From: Tardiphaga sp052076105
GTDB taxonomy: Bacteria > Pseudomonadota > Alphaproteobacteria > Rhizobiales > Xanthobacteraceae
Length of the DNA stretch: 64,000 nt
Assembly (NCBI RefSeq): GCF_052076105.1
Contig: NZ_CP197245.1
Span: 2,666,001-2,730,000 of the forward strand
Direction of reading: 5' to 3'
The notes under the pieces are model-generated. The model did no database searches and had not been told where the DNA came from. It saw nothing but the letters and a program-made list of their open reading frames with translations. A program made the position numbers and the translations under genes. Positions 38,387 through 47,837 of the stretch are shown here, one piece after another. The first letter of the stretch is position 1, and each line of letters starts with the position of its first letter.

Positions 38387-39880
38387 ATGGATCCGATGCA
38401 GAGCCCTTCCGACGACGCGAGCACCACTATGCGTAATGACGATCTAGACGGCGACATGCTCCGCGAAAAATGCGGCGTGTTCGGTATCTACGGACACCCC
38501 GATGCGGCGGCGATTACCGCGCTCGGCCTCCATGCCCTCCAACATCGCGGACAGGAAGCCGCCGGCATCGTCGCATTCGACGGTAAACGCTTCCACTCCG
38601 AACGCCGCCTCGGTCTCGTCGGCGACACCTTCTCCCGCCGTGAAGTGATCGAACGCCTGCCCGGCACCGCCGCCGTCGGCCACACCCGCTACTCCACCAC
38701 GGGCGAAACCATTCTCCGCAACGTCCAGCCGCTATTCGCCGAACTCAATGCCGGCGGCTTTGCGGTCGCCCATAACGGCAACCTCACCAACGGCCTCACC
38801 CTGCGCCGCGAGCTCGTGAAGAACGGTTCGATGATGCAGTCGACCACCGACACCGAGGTCATCCTGCACCTCGTCGCGCATTCCAAGCGCAACCGTTTCA
38901 TCGACCGTTACATCGAAGCACTGCGCGCCATCGAAGGCGCCTATGCGCTGGTGTCGCTGACCAACAAGAAGCTGGTCGGCGCCCGCGATCCGCTCGGCAT
39001 CCGTCCGCTGGTGCTGGGTGAACTCGACGGCGCCCCGATCCTCGCCTCGGAGACCTGCGCCCTCGACATCATCGGCGCGAAATACATCCGCGACATCGAG
39101 CCCGGCGAAGTCATCGTGTTCGACGAGAACGGCGCCCAAAGCCACAAGCCGTTCGCGCCGCAATCGCCCCGCCCCTGCATCTTCGAATATATCTACTTCG
39201 CGCGACCTGACTCGATCGCCGCCGGCCGCTCGGTCTACGACACCCGCAAGCGCATGGGCGAAGAGCTCGCACGTGAGACCCATGTGGAAGCCGACGTGGT
39301 CGTGCCGGTGCCGGATTCCGGCGTGCCCGCAGCATTGGGCTATTCCCGTCAGTCGGGCGTGCCGTTCGAACTCGGCATCATCCGCAATCACTATGTCGGC
39401 CGCACCTTCATCCAGCCGACCCAGAGCGTGCGCGAGCTCGGTGTGCGCATGAAACATTCGGCCAACCGCGCCGCCATCGAAGGCAAGCGGATCATCCTGA
39501 TCGATGACAGTCTGGTGCGCGGCACCACGTCGAAGAAGATCGTCAAGATGATGCGCGACGCCGGCGCCAAGGAAGTCCACTTCCGCATCGCCTCGCCGCC
39601 GATCACCCATCCCGACTATTACGGCATCGACACGCCGGACCGCGCCGGCCTCCTCGCCGCCACGCATACGCTGGAAGAAATGCGCGACCTGATCGGCGCG
39701 GACTCGCTGGCCTTCGTCTCGGTCGACGGCATCTACCGCGCCATGGGCGAGCCCGGCCGCGATCCCGCCCATCCCAAGTTCGCCGACCACTGCTTCACCG
39801 GCGACTATCCGACCCCGCTCACCGACATGAGCGAGATCGACGCCCCGCGGCAGCTCTCGCTGCTGGCGGAAGCGAGCTGA
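38387..39880 (+). CDS. purF: amidophosphoribosyltransferase
   Basis: Catalyses the first step of de novo purine synthesis, PRPP plus glutamine to phosphoribosylamine. The 497-residue protein has a short propeptide ending before the nucleophile in CGVFGIYGH, the glutaminase motifs HRGQEAAGIV and GHTRYSTTG, and the PRPP-binding IILIDDSLVRGTTSKKI. The RNHYVGRTFIQPTQ segment is typical. Starts at 38387 and 38396 are both possible. Confidence 0.96.
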   Translation: MDPMQSPSDDASTTMRNDDLDGDMLREKCGVFGIYGHPDAAAITALGLHALQHRGQEAAGIVAFDGKRFHSERRLGLVGDTFSRREVIERLPGTAAVGHTRYSTTGETILRNVQPLFAELNAGGFAVAHNGNLTNGLTLRRELVKNGSMMQSTTDTEVILHLVAHSKRNRFIDRYIEALRAIEGAYALVSLTNKKLVGARDPLGIRPLVLGELDGAPILASETCALDIIGAKYIRDIEPGEVIVFDENGAQSHKPFAPQSPRPCIFEYIYFARPDSIAAGRSVYDTRKRMGEELARETHVEADVVVPVPDSGVPAALGYSRQSGVPFELGIIRNHYVGRTFIQPTQSVRELGVRMKHSANRAAIEGKRIILIDDSLVRGTTSKKIVKMMRDAGAKEVHFRIASPPITHPDYYGIDTPDRAGLLAATHTLEEMRDLIGADSLAFVSVDGIYRAMGEPGRDPAHPKFADHCFTGDYPTPLTDMSEIDAPRQLSLLAEAS

Positions 39881-39913
39881 GCGTTTAGTCCTCCTCAATT
39901 GCGATTGAGACAC

Positions 39914-40001
39914 CGTCATGGCCGGGCTTGTCCCGGCCATCCACGTCTATAAAACCACGCACTAAAGACGTGGATGCCCGGAACAGGTCCGGGCATGACG
40001 G
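39914..40001. repeat. long palindromic intergenic repeat, copy 1
   Basis: An 88-base imperfect palindrome: outer arms ccgtcatg / catgacgg, middle gccgggcttgtcccggcc-type segments and inner arms ccacgtct / agacgtgg around a 17-base centre. It lies between purF and the SDR gene. The sequence matches the dispersed repeat type familiar from Bradyrhizobium-group genomes. A second diverged copy is at 40781-40870. Confidence 0.8.
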
Positions 40002-40013
40002 AGTGAAGCTGCC

Positions 40014-40754
40014 ATGACCAAACCCCTCGCCTCCCGCATCGCCCTCGTCACCGGCGCCTCGCGCGGCATCGGCTATGCCACAGCGCTCGCGCTGGCCAAG
40101 GCCGGCGCGCACATCGTCGCGGTGGCGCGCACGCAAGGCGGCCTCGAAGAACTCGACGACGCGATCCGCACCGAGGGCGGCAGTGCCACGCTGGTGCCGC
40201 TGAACATCACCGACCTCGACGGCCTGTCGCGCCTCGGCGCCGCGCTGCATGAGCGCCACGGCAAGCTCGATATTCTGGTCGGCAATGCCGGCGTCGCAGG
40301 CCCCTCGTCGCCGCTCGGCCATATCGAGCTGAAGGCCTGGAACGACACTATGGCGACCAACCTCACGGCGAACTTCCAGCTCATTCGCTGCATGGAGCCG
40401 CTGCTGCAGCAGTCCGATGCCGCCCGCGCGGTGTTCCTCACATCCGGCACCGCCAGCAAGGCCTCCGCCTATCGCGGCCCCTATGCCGTCTCCAAGGCTG
40501 CGCTGGAAACGCTGGTGCGCGTCTGGGCCAACGAGACCGCCACGACGCCGCTGCGTGTGAACCTGTTCAATCCCGGCCCGATCCGCACCCACATGCGCGC
40601 CATCGTGATGCCCGGCGAAGATCCCGAGACGCTCGACACCCCTGCACAGGCTGCGAAAGCCATCTTGCCACTGTGCCTGCCGTCCTGGACGGAGACCGGG
40701 AAATTCGTCGACTACAAGACCGGCAAGGTGATGGGCTTCCACCCGCCAGCGTGA
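40014..40754 (+). CDS. short-chain dehydrogenase/reductase
   Basis: A 246-residue classical SDR with TGASRGIGYATA (cofactor loop), NAGVAGPSSP, the catalytic Ser (LTSGTASKASAYRG) and YAVSKAAL (Tyr/Lys). The order and length resemble the FabG/YciK-like branch; the substrate is not predictable. It is framed by two palindromic repeat copies, so it is probably its own transcription unit. Confidence 0.88.
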   Translation: MTKPLASRIALVTGASRGIGYATALALAKAGAHIVAVARTQGGLEELDDAIRTEGGSATLVPLNITDLDGLSRLGAALHERHGKLDILVGNAGVAGPSSPLGHIELKAWNDTMATNLTANFQLIRCMEPLLQQSDAARAVFLTSGTASKASAYRGPYAVSKAALETLVRVWANETATTPLRVNLFNPGPIRTHMRAIVMPGEDPETLDTPAQAAKAILPLCLPSWTETGKFVDYKTGKVMGFHPPA

Positions 40755-40780
40755 CGATTTCGTAGAACGACCCACGCTCT

Positions 40781-40870
40781 GTCATGGCCGGGCAAAGCGC
40801 GAAGCATAGCTTCGCTAGATGTCCCGGCCATCCACGTCTTACGTTGCGGCCAAGGCGTGGATGCATGACG
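40781..40870. repeat. long palindromic intergenic repeat, copy 2 with an inserted small hairpin
   Basis: Shares gtcatggccggg, gtcccggccatccacgtct and the terminal gtggatgcatgac with copy 1 but carries an additional internal stem (gcgaagc / gcttcgc) at 40799-40815. It lies between the SDR and the NHL-propeller gene. Confidence 0.75.
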
Positions 40871-40961
40871 ACCGAAGGTGCACAGGATTGACTCTTCCCA
40901 ATCTCAAGCCTTCACTCCCTCCCAAGCGGGACAACCCGCACCGACAATCAGGGAGGTCATC

Positions 40962-42092
40962 ATGGCGTCGCCAACTCGCGCGCGGTCACTGCGTGCACTT
41001 GCTATAGCCGCACTCACACTCACTGCGCTCTCCCTCACACCTCCCCCGTCCCGCGCCGCCGACATCCCCCGCTTCGAAGGCGATGCGTCCTGGCCGAAGC
41101 CGCTGCCGAACAACTGGATCCTCGGCCAGGTCGGCGGCATCACCACCGACAAGGACGGCCATATCTGGGTGATCCATCGCCCGCGCTCGCTGACCGACGA
41201 CGAGAAAGGCGCCGCTCTCAATCCGCCGCGCTCGAAATGCTGCGTATCCGCGCCGCCCGTATTGGAGTTCGATGCCGCCGGCAATCTGTTGCGCTCATGG
41301 GGCGGGCCAGGCGAAGGCTATGAATGGGTCGGCCGCGAGCATGGCATCGAGGTCAGCGACGATGGCTTCGTCTGGGTCGGCGGCAATCTCGACAATGACA
41401 ATGCAATCCTGAAATTCACCACCGACGGCAAGTTCGTGATGCAGATCGGCAAGATCGCGCCGAGCAAGGGCAGCAACGACACCACGCAGCTCGGCAAGCC
41501 CGCTGAAACTGCCATCGACAAGGATGCCAACGAAATCTACGTCGCCGACGGCTATGGCAACCGCCGCGTCATCGTGTTTGACGCCACCACCGGCGCCTAC
41601 AAGCGCCACTGGGGCGCCTATGGCAACAAGCCGAATGACGACAAGCAGGCCGCTTACGATCCAAACGCGCCGGTGGCGCAGCAGTTCGCCAACCCCGTCC
41701 ATTGCGTAAAGCTCGCCAATGACGGCCTTGTCTATGTCTGCGACCGCATCAACAACCGCGTGCAGGTGTTCAAGAAGGACGGCTCGTTCGTGAAAGAATG
41801 GTTCTACGAAAAGGCCACGCTCGGCAACGGTGCGGTGTGGGATCTCGCGGTGTGGCCCGATCCGAAGCAGACATGGCTACTGACGGCGGATGGCGAGAAC
41901 AACGAGATCCGCGTCATCAATCGCGACGACGGCAAGGTCGTCGGCACCTTCGGCCGCAACGGCCGCCAGGCCGGCCAGTTCCACTGGATTCACGCCATGG
42001 CGGTGGACGCCAAGGGCAATGTCTACACGGCCGAGGTCGACACCGGAAAGCGCATCCAGAAATTCAAACTGGTATCGGATGCGCTGAAGTAG
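40962..42092 (+). CDS. secreted NHL-repeat beta-propeller protein
   Basis: A 376-residue periplasmic protein with a signal peptide (about 1-33, ending SRAAD) and repeated NHL strands such as GHIWVIHRP, GFVWVGGNLDN, NEIYVADGYGNRRVIVFD and GLVYVCDRINNRVQVFKK. It is of the type annotated as peptidyl-alpha-hydroxyglycine amidating lyase-like, but that activity is unproven in bacteria. GGGAGG precedes the start at 40962. Confidence 0.82.
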   Translation: MASPTRARSLRALAIAALTLTALSLTPPPSRAADIPRFEGDASWPKPLPNNWILGQVGGITTDKDGHIWVIHRPRSLTDDEKGAALNPPRSKCCVSAPPVLEFDAAGNLLRSWGGPGEGYEWVGREHGIEVSDDGFVWVGGNLDNDNAILKFTTDGKFVMQIGKIAPSKGSNDTTQLGKPAETAIDKDANEIYVADGYGNRRVIVFDATTGAYKRHWGAYGNKPNDDKQAAYDPNAPVAQQFANPVHCVKLANDGLVYVCDRINNRVQVFKKDGSFVKEWFYEKATLGNGAVWDLAVWPDPKQTWLLTADGENNEIRVINRDDGKVVGTFGRNGRQAGQFHWIHAMAVDAKGNVYTAEVDTGKRIQKFKLVSDALK

Positions 42093-42257
42093 CCGTCGCG
42101 ATCGCCGTTGATCATGGCCGGATCGACGCGCGTGGTTCCCCGACGATGCGCCGCATGCTCATGCATGCGGACAATCACGCTGTCCGTCATCGAGACGGAC
42201 GGCGCCAACAATATATGCTAGTCTCGTGCGCCATCAAACGGACGACGGGTGATAGCA

Positions 42258-43070
42258 ATGCTGGAAACGGACAAGTTGTTCGCTGGCTCGATTCCGGAAA
42301 ACTACGACCGCTATATGGTGCCGTTGATTTTCGAGCCATACGCTGCAGATCTCGCACAACGCGCAGCGTCTTTCTCGCCGAGCACCGTTCTGGAAATCGC
42401 CGCGGGCACCGGAGTTGTCACCCGTGCGTTGGCACCCAAATTATCCCCCGGCGCAAGCTATATTGTCACCGATCTCAACCAGCCGATGCTCGACTACGCC
42501 GCGTCGCGACAAGCTCCGGATAATCGCATCACATGGCGACAAGCGGACGCCCTGGCACTCCCGTTTGAAAATGCGACCTTCGATCTCGCATGTTGCCAGT
42601 TCGGCGCGATGTTCTTTCCCGACCGCCCATCTGCCTACCGCGAAGCAAAGCGAGTTCTGAAACCCGGAGGGCATCTTTTGTTCAATGTATGGGATCGCAT
42701 CGAGGACAATGTATTTGCTGACGATGTGACGAATGCTCTTGCAGATCTTTTTCCGGACGATCCGCCGCGATTTCTGGCGCGCACGCCGCACGGTTATCAC
42801 GATACGGCACTGATCCGTCGCGAGCTGGAAGGCGCAGGTTTTTCCCATGTGACGATCGAGACGAGAGCCGAACAAAGCCATGCATCCTCGCCGCACCTTC
42901 CGGCCGTTGCGTATTGTCAGGGAACTGTCCTTCGCAACGAAATCGAGGCCAGAGACGCAGGAAAACTGGAAGCTGCGACCGACTACGCCGCACTTGAAAT
43001 TGCCCGCAGACATGGCAACGGCGAGATTGCTGCCAAGATTCAGGCGCACGTGATCGTAGCTGCGGTCTGA
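42258..43070 (+). CDS. SAM-dependent methyltransferase, class I
   Basis: A 270-residue methyltransferase with motif I VLEIAAGTGVVTRALA, the acidic motif II segment (IVTDLNQPMLDYA) and a UbiE/Methyltransf_11-like core (ADALALPFENATFDLACCQFGAMFF). The start is the ATG at 42258 or the GTG at 42249. Substrate unknown. It lies directly upstream of the heme locus on the same strand, but a 311-base gap separates them. Confidence 0.85.
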   Translation: MLETDKLFAGSIPENYDRYMVPLIFEPYAADLAQRAASFSPSTVLEIAAGTGVVTRALAPKLSPGASYIVTDLNQPMLDYAASRQAPDNRITWRQADALALPFENATFDLACCQFGAMFFPDRPSAYREAKRVLKPGGHLLFNVWDRIEDNVFADDVTNALADLFPDDPPRFLARTPHGYHDTALIRRELEGAGFSHVTIETRAEQSHASSPHLPAVAYCQGTVLRNEIEARDAGKLEAATDYAALEIARRHGNGEIAAKIQAHVIVAAV

Positions 43071-43381
43071 GTGTCGGAATATCCCGCTCGGGCACTTCGC
43101 GTAGCCAGACTTCCGTGAGTTTCGAACCGTTCTATGTCATGCGCTCATCAATAACTTGAGATGGACGGTGGTACCGTCTATCTCTGCCGGACAATCAGGA
43201 ATGTCCTGACCGCAGGAACCGGTGATGAGCGAGATTTCCGATAGCGACATTGGCGCCGTCGGTGACATGGTCGACGATCTCGTCATACAGACAACATATC
43301 GTCTGTATCGATCAACTATCGTCCCGTTCTCAATGATCACCGCAACGCATCGAATCCCGCCTTGTTCGAACGCGTGACATC
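43071..43381. other. intergenic region before the heme locus, with hairpin at 43158-43184
   Basis: A 12-bp stem (gagatggacggt / accgtctatctc, one G-T pair) with a three-base loop lies at 43158-43184 and could end the methyltransferase transcript, though it has no T tract. A 50-codon open frame from ATG 43225 follows AGGAACC but resembles no known family. The promoter of the sigma-factor gene should lie in the last 150 bases. Confidence 0.45.
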
Positions 43382-43912
43382 ATGACCCTCTGGAAGAGCA
43401 CGATCGCGAGGCTCTTTACGTCACATCGCGCTCACCTCGAAACGCTTGTGCGTCGCCGGGTCCGCGATCGTGAAGTAGCTTCGGAGATCGTCCAGGACGT
43501 CTTCGCCCGGGTAATTGCCGCCGGCACAAATGGCTCGGATGAAGACAACAAGCGCGTTCTCTATGCTGCAGCCCGGAACGCCGCAATCGATCATAACCTG
43601 ACGACATCGCGGCGACATCATATGCTCGCCGATGTACTGCCTGAACAGCTCAGTCCCGGACAACCATCGGAAGACGCAGCACTACAGGCGCGCGAAGCCG
43701 TTGCCGCACTGGATCGCGCTCTCGCGCAGCTCCCCGCCCGAACCCGCGAGATTTTCATTCGCCGACGTGTCAATGGCGAGTCCAATGCCGAGATCGGACA
43801 GCGGTTCGGCATTTCCGTGAGTGCCGTCGAAAAACATCTGCTACGCGCCATGCAACACTGCCGCGCCGCCGTGGACGATCATCTCAATCTCGCCAGCAAA
43901 GATTTCCGCTAA
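43382..43912 (+). CDS. ECF sigma factor, FecI/HasI type
   Basis: A 176-residue extracytoplasmic-function sigma factor. Region 2 includes LVRRRVRDREVASEIVQDVFARVI and region 4 the helix-turn-helix LPARTREIFIRRRVNGESNAEIGQRFGISVSAVEKHLLRAM. The layout sigma factor, FecR anti-sigma, STN-containing TonB receptor is the FecIRA/HasISR surface-signalling arrangement, so it probably drives the receptor and hemophore genes when heme is bound outside. Confidence 0.9.
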   Translation: MTLWKSTIARLFTSHRAHLETLVRRRVRDREVASEIVQDVFARVIAAGTNGSDEDNKRVLYAAARNAAIDHNLTTSRRHHMLADVLPEQLSPGQPSEDAALQAREAVAALDRALAQLPARTREIFIRRRVNGESNAEIGQRFGISVSAVEKHLLRAMQHCRAAVDDHLNLASKDFR

Positions 43913-44021
43913 AATGGATGTGGGTTCTTTCTCGCCGCTCGTTGTAAAGGTAGTAGCTGGAACGCTTCTAACGGCAGGGGCATTTCCGCGTCGCCTTTAC
44001 GATCGATCGAAGGAATTGCTG

Positions 44022-44966
44022 ATGAAACCTGGCGACCGGCCGACGAAAGCACAGTGCGCCGCCGCTGATCTCTGGCTCATCCGACGCGACGGGACCACGA
44101 CTGAGGCCGACGAAGCGTCCTTTCGGCAATGGCTCGACGAGGATCATCGTCATCGACTTGCCTATCGCGAAGCAGCGACGATCTGGCAGCAGCTTGAGGA
44201 GCCTGCCACCCGACTGGTGGCATCCGGCCATCGTCGCAGCAACATCGCAGCCCGGCGCCAGATGCGATGGTGGCCGGCATTGCCCGCAGCGATCGCCGCG
44301 GCCTGCGTCGTCTGGTTCGTCAATCCGTCGATGGTAGAGAACTGGCAGGCGGATATTGTCACGGCGCGTGGTCAGGTGGTCGTCCGCGACCTGCCGGACG
44401 GCTCCCGCCTGAACATTGGCGCTGACACTGCCCTGGACCTGGACTTCAAGGATGGTCGACGCCGGGTCGTTCTGCGCCGTGGCCAGGCCTTCTTCGATGT
44501 CAAACCCGACCAGACGGCCTTCACGGTCGACAGCGGCGCAGGTGAAATCCGCGTGCTTGGTACCGCTTTCAATATCGACCGGACGGCTGATGGTGTCGAG
44601 GTGACAGTTCAGCGCGGACTGGTGTCGGTCGCCGGCCAGGACCGCGACACGAGTGTCAAACTATCGGCCAACCAGCATGTGCGCGTGTCCGGCGGAAAAC
44701 TTGGTACCGTCGAAACCGGAGACATTGATGCCAGACTGGCCTGGATATCCGGCCGCCTGGTCTTCGACCGCGTTCCGCTATATCGAGTCGTCGAAGCGCT
44801 GCAGCGCCAAACATCGAGCCGCATCGTCATCCGCGGTCGCTTCAGCGATTTGCTCGTCTCCGGCACATTCCCGACCACGAATGTCGATGAAAGCCTCACA
44901 GCCATTGCCGGCATGGTCGAGGGCAACATCGCCCAGGTCACACCCTGGGTGACCGTCATCTACTGA
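44022..44966 (+). CDS. FecR/HasS-type anti-sigma factor
   Basis: A 314-residue inner-membrane regulator. The cytoplasmic DUF4880-type domain (AADLWLIRRDGTTTEADEASFRQWL) should hold the sigma factor; a membrane helix lies at about 88-106. The periplasmic FecR domain has GQVVVRDLPDGSRLNIGADTAL and VLGTAFNIDRT. The C-terminal part (VVEALQRQTSSRIVI...) resembles the STN-contacting DUF4974 region. The start at 44022 follows AAGGAA; the frame runs upstream into the sigma-factor gene but is not used. Confidence 0.88.
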   Translation: MKPGDRPTKAQCAAADLWLIRRDGTTTEADEASFRQWLDEDHRHRLAYREAATIWQQLEEPATRLVASGHRRSNIAARRQMRWWPALPAAIAAACVVWFVNPSMVENWQADIVTARGQVVVRDLPDGSRLNIGADTALDLDFKDGRRRVVLRRGQAFFDVKPDQTAFTVDSGAGEIRVLGTAFNIDRTADGVEVTVQRGLVSVAGQDRDTSVKLSANQHVRVSGGKLGTVETGDIDARLAWISGRLVFDRVPLYRVVEALQRQTSSRIVIRGRFSDLLVSGTFPTTNVDESLTAIAGMVEGNIAQVTPWVTVIY

Positions 44967-44971
44967 ACTCT

Positions 44972-44990
44972 GTTTACCGGAATTCTAAAC
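44972..44990. promoter_or_regulatory. Irr/ICE-like inverted repeat upstream of the receptor gene
   Basis: A 19-base inverted repeat with outer GTTTA / TAAAC half-sites and the right-hand half ATTCTAAA. It matches one half of the iron-control element TTTAGAA..TTCTAAA bound by Irr in the Rhizobiales. It begins six bases after the anti-sigma stop and lies about 122 bases before the receptor ATG. The left half is poorer, so the call rests on position and the right half. Confidence 0.5.
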
Positions 44991-45112
44991 GGCAACACGC
45001 ACGACCCTGATGTGGGTTTGATTTCGTGACTCGTTGAACTGGATGAAGAGCAGAAGCTCTTCGCGGCGCTGGGGCGGCGCACAGCAAACAACGAGAGCGG
45101 AGTTCGTGCGTA

Positions 45113-47764
45113 ATGCGGTTCGGGGGTAGACGGGGCGTCGCTCGCCATGTGGCGGGCGGGCTGATCGGCATGTTGCCGTTGATCACGACAATACCGGCCT
45201 TTGGCCAAAACAGTGTCGACGCGACAGCGACCGCCTCTACGACCTACCCGCTCAACATTCCCGCCAAGCCTCTTGCAGCCGCAATCGCCGATCTCGGTGC
45301 CAGCAGTGGCTGGCGCATCCTCTACACGATCCAGCTCGCGCCAGACATGCGTAGCCGGCCGTTGAACGGCAATTACACGGTGGCCCAGGCTCTCGCACGG
45401 CTCCTGGCGGGCACGGGAATTACATATCGCATCACCGGTCCGAAAGCCGCGTTGCTGATCGATCCGTCGCAGAGCCGTGCAGGTCCCGTTCCCTCCTCCG
45501 CTGACGGCGTCCAGCTCGACACGATCGTCGTCGACGCCACCAGGAACGATAATACGACGGGCTCCGGCTATCAGGGAACGCCGGACTGGGTCTATCAGCG
45601 CCCAGCCGCGGTCAGCGTGATTTCCCGCGAGGCGATCGAGAGCAGCCCGACGCGCAACGCGCGCGATCTCCTGGACAATGTGGCCGGCATCTATGCCAAT
45701 CGCTCGGCGGCGCAGAATCCTGGCATCAGCGTCAATGTCCGCGGCCTGCAGGATCAGGACCGCATCGCCACCATGATCGATGGTGCGCGGCAGAACTTTC
45801 AGCGCAGCGGCCACGGTGCGACCCAACGGACCTACGTCGACACTGCCTTCCTGCGCCAGATCGACGTGGAGAAAAGCACGACGTCGGGCGTTGGAAGCGC
45901 TGGCGCGCTCGGCGGCCTGGTCAATTTTCGCACCTTCATCGCCGACGACCTGATCAAGCCCGGCAACCAGTATGGCGGCGTGGTGAATGCCACCACGGGC
46001 ACCAACGCGTATAATTTCGACGGCTCGACGGCGGCAGCCGTCCGCGTATCGGAGCGCTTCTCGGTGCTCGGTGGCGTCAGCTACAAGAACATCGGCGCCT
46101 ACGATATCGGCAAGAACGGCACCATCGGCGGCGGCACGACGGCCTATGATGGCAATGTCTTCCTGTTCTCCGGCCAGGAGGTGTTCTCGACGATCCTCAA
46201 GGCCGAGGCGCTGACGACCGAGGACGTGAAGATCACGATCGGCTGGCTGCATAACGATTCCCGGTACAATACCGGAAACTATGACAACACGATCGCTCGC
46301 GGCGGCATCCTGAAGTCCAGTGAGCAGGTCGCCAACGATACGTTCACATCAGCGCTCGACTGGAATCCGGGCAATGACATCGTCGATCTGAAGGCCAAGC
46401 TCTACTACAACCACCTCAAGAACGACACGGTCTCCGACGGCGCCGTTGCGCTGACCGGACCATCGAACTTCGTATTCTCGACGCTGGGCGGCAGCGTCGA
46501 GAATACCAGCCGTTTCGACACCGGCATCGGCGCGCTGGCGCTCAATTACGGGCTGGAGGCCTTCACCGACGACGGCAAGACGACGCTGCAGCGCGGATTC
46601 CTCGGCCCCAACGGTGTCGATTATTCCAGCCTGCTGACTGGCGGCACGCCGAGCGGAAACCGCGATGTGGTCAGCGGCTTCGGCAGCGCAACTCTCAAGC
46701 CAGCGGAATGGGTCACGCTGACCGGCGGCATCCGCTACGACTGGCATCATCTCTATGGCAAGACCACGGTCATTGGTGACCCGCAGTACGACCAGATCGG
46801 CGTGAGAATCATCAAGGCCGCAGTGGCGCCATTCTGCAATCGGCGCGGCTGCTCCCTCGGGTCGGCTGCTGTAACGGAGCCGATCTACGGTCCGGCTTAT
46901 TACACCCCCTATGATGTCGATATCGACAAGTCCGGCGGCGCGTGGCTGCCAAGCTTCACGGTCGCCTTCCAGCCGGTCGAGTGGCTGCAACCCTTTGCCA
47001 AATATTCCAAGAGCTATCGGCCACCGACCGTGATGGAATCGTTCCTGAACGGCGGCCACGATACAAATGAAATCAATGGCTACGCGCCGAACCCGTTCCT
47101 GCGTCCGGAGCGCGGCGACACCTACGAAGCCGGCTTCAATGTTTTGGCCAACGGCATCCTGACCGAGCGCGACGCCATCCGCTTCAAGGCCGTCGGCTTC
47201 TATCGGGAGATCACCGATTACATCAGCTTTGGCTACATCCTGAACCCGGCGGTGAACACCAGGCAATATGATTCATTCGTAAATCTCGATGGCATCACGC
47301 GCATGAAGGGCGTCGAGATCGAGGCCAATTACGACGCGCGATTCTTCTATATCGGCGGCACGGTGACGCGCATCGACACCGACTTCGCCGACAGCTTCAC
47401 GACCCCGTCAGGCAGGAACATGCCTATCAATGCCGGCCGTGGCGCCGCCGTCATCTTCGAGCAGCCGAAGCTGCGCGTGACGCTCGATGCCGGCATCCGG
47501 CTGCTCGACGAGAAACTGACGCTGGGCACACGCATCGTCGACGTGTCGAAGACCGTCCCTGCCCTCGGCTCGCTGCGCAGCGGCTACGAGATGTCGGGCT
47601 ACCGCGTCTACGACATCTACGGATCCTACAGCTTCGACGAAACGACCAAGCTACGCTTCGCCGTGAACAATGTCACCGATCTCGCTTATGCGCCGGCGGT
47701 CGGCGCCAATTTCTACGCCGCGCCGGGCCGTACAGCGACGGTGTCGCTGAACTACAAGTTCTAG
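45113..47764 (+). CDS. hasR: TonB-dependent heme/hemophore receptor, HasR-like, with STN domain
   Basis: An 883-residue outer-membrane receptor. A signal peptide (about 1-32) is followed by a secretin/TonB N-terminal domain (45-115, YPLNIPAKPLAAAIADLGASSGW) that signals to the anti-sigma factor. The TonB box follows (DTIVVDA, 136-142), then plug and 22-strand barrel, ending with YKF. The heme-receptor landmarks are present in altered form: a FRAP-like YRPP and NPNL-like NPFLRPE with His649 between them (GGHDT). This supports heme or hemophore uptake. The hemophore genes directly follow. Confidence 0.85.
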   Translation: MRFGGRRGVARHVAGGLIGMLPLITTIPAFGQNSVDATATASTTYPLNIPAKPLAAAIADLGASSGWRILYTIQLAPDMRSRPLNGNYTVAQALARLLAGTGITYRITGPKAALLIDPSQSRAGPVPSSADGVQLDTIVVDATRNDNTTGSGYQGTPDWVYQRPAAVSVISREAIESSPTRNARDLLDNVAGIYANRSAAQNPGISVNVRGLQDQDRIATMIDGARQNFQRSGHGATQRTYVDTAFLRQIDVEKSTTSGVGSAGALGGLVNFRTFIADDLIKPGNQYGGVVNATTGTNAYNFDGSTAAAVRVSERFSVLGGVSYKNIGAYDIGKNGTIGGGTTAYDGNVFLFSGQEVFSTILKAEALTTEDVKITIGWLHNDSRYNTGNYDNTIARGGILKSSEQVANDTFTSALDWNPGNDIVDLKAKLYYNHLKNDTVSDGAVALTGPSNFVFSTLGGSVENTSRFDTGIGALALNYGLEAFTDDGKTTLQRGFLGPNGVDYSSLLTGGTPSGNRDVVSGFGSATLKPAEWVTLTGGIRYDWHHLYGKTTVIGDPQYDQIGVRIIKAAVAPFCNRRGCSLGSAAVTEPIYGPAYYTPYDVDIDKSGGAWLPSFTVAFQPVEWLQPFAKYSKSYRPPTVMESFLNGGHDTNEINGYAPNPFLRPERGDTYEAGFNVLANGILTERDAIRFKAVGFYREITDYISFGYILNPAVNTRQYDSFVNLDGITRMKGVEIEANYDARFFYIGGTVTRIDTDFADSFTTPSGRNMPINAGRGAAVIFEQPKLRVTLDAGIRLLDEKLTLGTRIVDVSKTVPALGSLRSGYEMSGYRVYDIYGSYSFDETTKLRFAVNNVTDLAYAPAVGANFYAAPGRTATVSLNYKF

Positions 47765-47837
47765 AAATTCCCCGCCCATTGGCGTGGATGGAGGCCCACC
47801 ACAAGGCGGGCAAAACAAGCAGAGAAGGGTTTCGAGA

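Noticed and set aside
38732..39940. A 402-codon minus-strand frame
   Set aside because: Antisense to purF, which has all expected motifs.
43137..43340. A 67-codon minus-strand frame and a 50-codon plus-strand frame before the sigma-factor gene
   Set aside because: Neither has a recognisable domain. The two frames overlap each other on opposite strands, and the region includes a hairpin and the presumed promoter.
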